DNA of 20,217 bases from assembly GCA_021735725.1 (NCBI GenBank), contig JAIPGS010000005.1, forward strand, positions 1-20,217. Reading direction: 5' to 3'. The position numbers were made by a program, and so were the translations under genes. Below the pieces are notes generated by a model. That model made no database searches. It worked only from the letters and a program-made list of their open reading frames with translations, and was not told the origin of the DNA. Below, piece by piece: positions 16,143 to 20,217 of this stretch (within the stretch, counting starts at the first letter, position 1; the number at the start of each line of letters is the position of its first letter). Source of the stretch: Candidatus Babeliales bacterium (lineage in GTDB: Bacteria; Babelota; Babeliae; Babelales; CAIQNR01).

Positions 16143-17357
16143 ATGGCACTGTTTGCGTATAAAGGGTTTGCTCGGGATGGGGGTAAAAAATCTGGCCAGG
16201 TTGAAGCTCCATCAGAAGGCGGAGCTCGTGAACTTTTAAAACGACAAGGTGTGTATCCAACTTCTCTTATGCCTGTTCACAAAATATCTAATAATCAAGG
16301 AATGTTTGCTCGTTTTTTTCAAACAAAAGTACCTCTTAAAGATGTCTTGCTTTTTACACAACAACTTGCTGTTCTTTTGCGGTCAGGGGTTCCTTTGCTT
16401 CAAGCAATTGAGCTTTTAACAGAACAATTTACTGGTCAGCTTCATACTATTTTAATTTCTATAAAGGACGGCATTCAAGAAGGTCATTCTCTTGCTGAAG
16501 GATTAAAGCAATATCCTGCAGTATTTGAAAATATTTATGTACAACTTGTGCGCGCGGGTGAAGCCAGTGGAAATTTAGAAATTATTTTAAATCGTCTTGT
16601 TGTTTATTTAAAAGCACGTGATGAAATGAAAAAGCGTATTTCTAGTGCGTTAAGAAATCCGTTAATTCAGCTGGGACTAATATTTATTGTAACTATTTTT
16701 CTTTTAACATCGGTTGTTCCGCAAATGGCTGAAACATTTGCCAGTGGAGGAGTAGATCTGCCTGTTCCAACTCAAATTTTAATGGCAATTTCAAATTTTA
16801 TGTTGAATCATTACATTTTATTAGTGCTTTTAGTTATAGGAATTGTTGCAACTTTTTCTTATTGGTCAAACACTGAAAATGGGGCACACACAATTGATAG
16901 AATTAAATTAAGGCTTCCTCTTGTGAGTACATTTGCCCAACTTGGAGCAGTGGCACAATTTTGTTCAACATTGGGAATGTTAATAGAAGGAGGTGTTCGT
17001 CTTTCTGATGCGCTTGATATTGTGTGTAACATTGTTGATAATAGTGTCTTAAAAAAAGCATTATTAGAGGCGCGTGACAATATTATTAAACAAGGTAAAA
17101 TTGCTCAGTATTTAAAAAAAACAAAAGTATTTCCACCGATTGCTATTTATTTGATAGCAACTGGAGAAGAAAGTGGAAATTTAGATGAAATGCTTTTGGA
17201 AGTAGCAAAAAATTATGAAGATGAGTTATCGGAAAAAGCAGACAATCTTTCTGCTGCGCTTGGGCCATTTGTTACAGTATTACTCGGATTGATTGTTGGG
17301 TTTATTGTATTGGCTATTGCACTTCCAATGACTCAGATGAGTGGTGCATTAACGTAA
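16143..17357 (+). CDS. gspF: Type II secretion inner-membrane platform protein GspF
   Basis: 404 aa, the normal GspF/PilC length. It is the polytopic inner-membrane platform that couples the cytoplasmic ATPase GspE to pseudopilus assembly. The N-terminal FAYKGFARDGGKKSGQVEA (4-22) is typical. Two homologous T2SSF helical domains (about 68-190 and 269-390) each carry the family motif: RAGEASGNLE (137-146) and ATGEESGNLDEM (339-350). Transmembrane segments are at about 172-193, 222-242 and 372-394. The start is ATG at 16143, with AAGGGAT upstream. It is first gene of the visible operon, with the pseudopilin gene gspG 23 nt downstream. GspE and GspD are not in the window. A PilC assignment is possible from the protein alone, but the gspG-H-I-J neighbours favour type II secretion. 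Confidence 0.95.
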   Translation: MALFAYKGFARDGGKKSGQVEAPSEGGARELLKRQGVYPTSLMPVHKISNNQGMFARFFQTKVPLKDVLLFTQQLAVLLRSGVPLLQAIELLTEQFTGQLHTILISIKDGIQEGHSLAEGLKQYPAVFENIYVQLVRAGEASGNLEIILNRLVVYLKARDEMKKRISSALRNPLIQLGLIFIVTIFLLTSVVPQMAETFASGGVDLPVPTQILMAISNFMLNHYILLVLLVIGIVATFSYWSNTENGAHTIDRIKLRLPLVSTFAQLGAVAQFCSTLGMLIEGGVRLSDALDIVCNIVDNSVLKKALLEARDNIIKQGKIAQYLKKTKVFPPIAIYLIATGEESGNLDEMLLEVAKNYEDELSEKADNLSAALGPFVTVLLGLIVGFIVLAIALPMTQMSGALT

Positions 17358-17380
17358 TTTTAATTATCGAAAGGAATCTT

Positions 17381-17815
17381 ATGATAACAAAGACTCTAAA
17401 GCATGGATTTAGTATGATAGAGATATTGTTTGCAATAACGCTTATGTCTATTTTGGTTGTTGGAGCAGCTCGTTTTTTTGGAGGGCAACTTGAAGACTCT
17501 CGAAGAAAAACAACAAAAAGCACACTGCAAGTGGTTGATGGAGCTATTGAATCATATCATTTAGACACAAATAGATATCCAGAATCTTTAGCTGATATTT
17601 CTCGTAAACCATATGATGAAAATATAGCAAAAAAATGGAACGGTCCTTATTTAAAACAGGCAGTAAAAAATCCTGATTATATTCCGGTTGATGGATGGCT
17701 GAATGAAATTCAATATCATTTAAATGATGCATCATCCTCTCGTCGATATGAATTATATTCTTTTGGTAAAAATGGTGAAGCAGCTCAAGAAGATGAATGG
17801 ATTCATGCGGAATAA
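17381..17815 (+). CDS. gspG: Major pseudopilin GspG
   Basis: 144 aa. A class III prepilin leader HG|FSMIEI is cut after Gly9 by a prepilin peptidase and leaves Phe at +1 and the conserved Glu at +5 (Glu14), followed by a hydrophobic helix. GspG landmarks after it are DTNRYPESL (62-70), KKWNGPYLK (84-92), VDGWLNEIQY (103-112) and ELYSFGKNGEAAQEDEW (124-140). The last is where other GspG proteins bind calcium; here the acidic residues are Glu-Asp-Glu. It forms the pseudopilus shaft that pushes substrates through the outer-membrane secretin. AAAGGA lies 6 nt before the ATG. The next pseudopilin gene begins inside its 3' end. Confidence 0.93.
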   Translation: MITKTLKHGFSMIEILFAITLMSILVVGAARFFGGQLEDSRRKTTKSTLQVVDGAIESYHLDTNRYPESLADISRKPYDENIAKKWNGPYLKQAVKNPDYIPVDGWLNEIQYHLNDASSSRRYELYSFGKNGEAAQEDEWIHAE

Positions 17816-18374
17816 CATAGTTTCTGGATTTTCATTAATAGAAATAATACTGAGCATTGCGTTGCTTGGTATTATAGCAATGATAGTGGTGCCTAACTTT
17901 TCAGGTCGGGTGCCACTTTATCAACGTAAAGAATTTATAAGTACATTGAATGCGGTTGTGCGCCGTGCATGGGTAAAAACTATTGAATCTGCTCATCCTC
18001 ATAAAATTGTTTTTAATCTGAATCAAAGAACTCTAAAAATTCAAGAACGGACACAGCAACAAGATGCTGCGGGAAAATTTATTTTTAAAGATATACATGC
18101 ACAGTATATAAAATCAGGATTTGTGTGGGATGAGCGATATAAAATTGAAAATTTTTATGTTGAAGGTGTTGATGAAGTAGGGCGTCATGCAACCGGAAGT
18201 CAGCTTGAAGATATTTGGTTTTTTATTGTTCCAGAAGGACTAGCACAAGAAGCGATTATAAATATTTTAGATACACAAGATGCGACAGATGGGAATGAAG
18301 GTAGACAAATAGGATTAGTATTAAACCCTTTTAGTGTGGAGTTTGAAGTCTATGATGATTATCAACGCCCCTAA
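17805..18374 (+). CDS. gspH: Minor pseudopilin, GspH-like
   Basis: 189 aa from the ATG at 17805. A leader of 8 residues ends SG|FSLIEI, with Glu13 at mature +5 and a hydrophobic helix IILSIALLGIIAMIVVP. Upstream in-frame Met codons exist (17724 and 17793), but the first would put 35 residues before the cleavage Gly and lies deep in gspG, so I prefer 17805; 17793 is possible. It overlaps the gspG end by 11 nt, consistent with translational coupling. The C-terminal part (KIVFNLNQRTLKIQE, then DIWFFIVPEGL and VEFEVYDD) is beta-rich, as in GspH. It is assigned to GspH by position and general shape; a second minor pseudopilin type cannot be excluded. Confidence 0.8.
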   Translation: MRNNIVSGFSLIEIILSIALLGIIAMIVVPNFSGRVPLYQRKEFISTLNAVVRRAWVKTIESAHPHKIVFNLNQRTLKIQERTQQQDAAGKFIFKDIHAQYIKSGFVWDERYKIENFYVEGVDEVGRHATGSQLEDIWFFIVPEGLAQEAIINILDTQDATDGNEGRQIGLVLNPFSVEFEVYDDYQRP

Positions 18375-18777
18375 AAAAAATAATAAAAAAGGATTTGCAC
18401 TTTTTGAAGCAGTTATTTCGGTAGCTATTTTAGGAATTTTATTGGTGCCGATACTCATGATGCAAAACACAGTGATTAGTCGTGTGATACAGAATAAAGA
18501 TTTTACTAGTAGAACAGGGAAATTACAAAATATTTTTTATTATTTACCAATGAATCCTGATCAAGAACGGCAAAAAAATTTTGATAAGCAGTACGACAAT
18601 CCAGATATAAAAATAGAATATACAGAAAAAGAATTGTCAGAAGGTTCATTTTTTTTCCGTTTTACAGGAATGAATGTACAAAAAGTAAAAGGAACATGGC
18701 AAGCATGGTCTGGCAAAAAAGAGCTAGAATTTATGCAATTTTCTTTTAATCCTGAAAAGGAGGAAAAAGATGCATAA
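18352..18777 (+). CDS. gspI: Minor pseudopilin, GspI-like
   Basis: 141 aa from the ATG at 18352; an in-frame ATG also follows at 18355. The leader is MMIINAPKKNNKKG|FALFEA, cut after Gly14 with Glu19 at mature +5, then the helix VISVAILGILLVPILMMQ. The basic leader and ALFEAVISVAIL pattern fit GspI, which nucleates the pseudopilus tip with GspJ and GspK. The start overlaps the end of the gspH-like gene by 23 nt; GGAG lies at 18338-18341. Longer reading upstream to 18334 is open but only adds six residues to the leader. The C-terminal domain is short and polar. Confidence 0.78.
   Translation: MMIINAPKKNNKKGFALFEAVISVAILGILLVPILMMQNTVISRVIQNKDFTSRTGKLQNIFYYLPMNPDQERQKNFDKQYDNPDIKIEYTEKELSEGSFFFRFTGMNVQKVKGTWQAWSGKKELEFMQFSFNPEKEEKDA
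18757..18763 (+). promoter_or_regulatory. Consensus Shine-Dalgarno of gspJ
   Basis: AAGGAGG lies 6 nt before the ATG at 18770 and inside the gspI coding end. It fixes the gspJ start and is the best ribosome site in the operon. Confidence 0.85.
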
Positions 18778-19777
18778 AAAAGGTTTTTCAGTATTTGAAA
18801 TTTTGATTGCAGTTACGATTTTTTCATTTTTAGGAACATTGTTATTTCAAAGTTTGTTTCAGGTTAATAAATCATTAAAAAGTGTTATATCAATAGCTTC
18901 AGCCGATACTCGGTACCTTCTTTTTGATAATTTATGGGAAAAAGAAATTGCTGGTGTTTTTGTTCCTCAACTTAAAAAAGTTGGGAAGTCTTCTGAAGAA
19001 GATGAGTCTTTAAAGAAAGATAATAATGAAAAAGATGATCAAAAAAAAGAAAAAATAATAACGCCTCCACAAGCTTTTTTTTGTAAAAATGGTAATGGCG
19101 GAAATATGAGTCTTTTTACCTTTATTACTACTAATCCTTTGTCTGTTTATAATATGCGAAAACCTCGAACTATGCGTATTGTGTATGAATTAAAACCGGA
19201 CAATCAACAACAAGGATTATTTGCGCTTTATAGAAAAGAAGTGGACGATATTTTTGATGAAAAAGCGATTGATTCTAAAGGGGAAGGGAAAGAAAAAAGT
19301 TTTAAAGTTTTTGGAGAGATAAAAACTTTTACGCTAGAATTTTATGCAGAATCAGTTAAGAAAAAAGAAAAAGAAGATACTTTAAAAAAAGACGACCCTT
19401 CTCAAAAATCTTCTGAAAAAAATAACTCTCAAAAAGGAAAAAAAGAACCTCGTGAATTTTCAAAAATACAATCATGGGACCCTCAAAAAGTTGCAGAACT
19501 GGCAGAAGAGGGAAAAGAAATGAAACTTGTTCCTGCATTTATAAGAGTGAATATGATGCTTTATTCAGGACAAAAAGAGACTGAAGCGCGGGAATATATT
19601 TTTTCTCCGCTTTATGATCAACAAGAAATTTTATTAGAAGGCATTAAGCCTTTGGTAGAGCAAAAAAAAGAAACAGAGATTAAGGGGCCACAACAAAAAC
19701 AACCCCCAACGCTTCCTCAAAAAAGTTTAAATCAAGTACCTTTTGGTTCTCGATCTATAATGGGAGGTATGCAGTAA
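18770..19777 (+). CDS. gspJ: Minor pseudopilin, GspJ-like, with charged insertions
   Basis: 335 aa, well above the usual GspJ length of about 200. The leader MHKKG|FSVFEI has Glu10 at mature +5 and the helix LIAVTIFSFLGTLLFQSLF. GspJ-like core segments follow (DTRYLLFDNLWEKEI, MRIVYELKP, FGEIKTFTLEFYAE, VPAFIRVNMMLYSG). Two Lys/Glu/Asp-rich low-complexity insertions (about 67-96 and 195-231) and a Pro/Gln-rich tail (about 295-325) account for the extra length. It overlaps gspI by 8 nt (ATGCATAA) and gspK by 1 nt, so it is fully embedded in the operon. GspJ works with GspI and GspK at the pseudopilus tip; the insertions may be surface loops. Confidence 0.82.
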   Translation: MHKKGFSVFEILIAVTIFSFLGTLLFQSLFQVNKSLKSVISIASADTRYLLFDNLWEKEIAGVFVPQLKKVGKSSEEDESLKKDNNEKDDQKKEKIITPPQAFFCKNGNGGNMSLFTFITTNPLSVYNMRKPRTMRIVYELKPDNQQQGLFALYRKEVDDIFDEKAIDSKGEGKEKSFKVFGEIKTFTLEFYAESVKKKEKEDTLKKDDPSQKSSEKNNSQKGKKEPREFSKIQSWDPQKVAELAEEGKEMKLVPAFIRVNMMLYSGQKETEAREYIFSPLYDQQEILLEGIKPLVEQKKETEIKGPQQKQPPTLPQKSLNQVPFGSRSIMGGMQ

Positions 19778-20094
19778 TGAAAAGCACAACACGCCCAGGA
19801 TTTATGTTGATCATGACTTTTATGATGCTGACTATTGGAGTGATTATTGCAACACAACTTTATTTTCAGGCAAGTGTGTATAATAATTTTATTGCAAGTG
19901 TAAAAACAAGAGAACAGGCAAAACGGTTGGCGCGATCAGGAATTCACATTGCGTTAAATCAGCTAGCTTTGCATGACAAAAATTTAGTTCCTGAAGAAGA
20001 TGATGAAAAAAAAACACAAGACCCAGAAATTCGTGAAAAAAATCTTTTACGAACCTTATTGCTTACACAAAATAAATGGCAAACATTTGAATAA
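19777..20094 (+). CDS. GspK-like minor pseudopilin, unusually short (N-terminal part only)
   Basis: 105 aa. The N-terminus has RPG|FMLIM, a prepilin-like Gly cut site at 8 and a hydrophobic helix; the +5 residue is Met13 instead of Glu, as expected for GspK, the pseudopilin that lacks Glu5. The sequence then gives AKRLARSGIHIALNQLAL (48-65), matching the start of the GspK soluble domain, but stops at WQTFE, where family members continue to about 300 residues. I see no long continuation in another frame up to the window end. The ATG overlaps the gspJ stop by 1 nt, with GGGAGG 9 nt upstream. It may be a truncated gene, or the remainder may lie past the end; a degenerate short GspK is the alternative. 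Confidence 0.65.
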   Translation: MKSTTRPGFMLIMTFMMLTIGVIIATQLYFQASVYNNFIASVKTREQAKRLARSGIHIALNQLALHDKNLVPEEDDEKKTQDPEIREKNLLRTLLLTQNKWQTFE

Positions 20095-20148
20095 TTACAC
20101 TTCCAATCATCATAACCAATAAAGAATATGTCAAGTTCATATAATATA

Positions 20149-20217
20149 ATACTTTTAGAAAAAGTATAACAAAAGGTATAGCAAAATATACTTTTAGAAA
20201 ATGTATAGCAAAATATA
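20149..20217. repeat. AT-rich tandem/inverted repeat, continues past window end
   Basis: Two copies of a unit beginning ATACTTTTAGAAAA (20149 and 20188). The 11-nt core GTATAGCAAAA occurs at 20176-20186 and 20203-20213, with a near copy GTATAACAAAA at 20164-20174. The first unit also forms a palindrome, ATACTTTT and AAAAGTAT around AGA (20149-20167). The second unit is shorter by 12 nt. It begins 54 nt after the gspK-like stop and runs off the window. Confidence 0.7.

Noticed and set aside
17724..17804. N-terminal extension of the GspH-like protein
   Set aside because: It lies within gspG in another frame and would give an overly long prepilin leader; the ATG at 17805 (or 17793) fits the family better.
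20149..20217. CRISPR array
   Set aside because: Units are unequal, very AT-rich and have no distinct spacers between constant repeats; no cas gene is present.

Overview
The window looks like part of a small, AT-rich chromosome from a diderm (Gram-negative-type) bacterium that uses the standard code with UGA as stop. The mix of Lon, MurJ, ComM/YifB, two signal-peptide beta-barrel outer-membrane proteins, large signal-peptide proteins without recognisable relatives, and a type II secretion pseudopilin operon fits the host-dependent phylum Candidatus Dependentiae (TM6/Babeliae). That placement is an inference from gene content and style; no marker here proves it, and other AT-rich endosymbionts remain possible.

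Layout. (1) Bases 1-3875, minus strand: lon, a PfkB-family sugar kinase, and the 5' part of a myo-inositol oxygenase (MIOX) gene cut by the window edge. The MIOX starts at GTG and has a signal-peptide-like leader. (2) 4062-6303, plus strand: a LolD-type ABC ATPase overlapping murJ. (3) 6397-8128, minus strand: initiator tRNA-fMet with a clear promoter, and comM/yifB with its own good sigma70-like promoter. (4) 8262-14143: a surface-protein block. A minus-strand beta-barrel gene (485 aa) is divergent from a plus-strand pair, a 974-aa exported protein and a second beta-barrel (413 aa). The two barrels look like distant paralogues. Strong hairpin terminators bound the block on both sides (8209-8242 and 14252-14297). 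(5) 14306-15990, minus strand: two exported proteins of unknown function. (6) 16143-20094, plus strand: a tightly packed type II secretion operon, gspF-G-H-I-J and a short gspK-like gene, followed at the window end by an AT-rich repeat.

How the genes work together. The envelope theme is consistent: MurJ flips lipid II for peptidoglycan, a Lol/MacB-type ATPase powers an unseen permease, the pseudopilin operon builds the piston of a type II secretion system, and the neighbouring signal-peptide proteins are plausible substrates or outer-membrane components. The points most worth a second look are the putatively exported MIOX, the GspK-like gene that stops after about 105 residues next to a repeat, the surface-protein/barrel pair, and two G7/C7 tracts, one in the lon ribosome-binding region and one inside an exported-protein gene.
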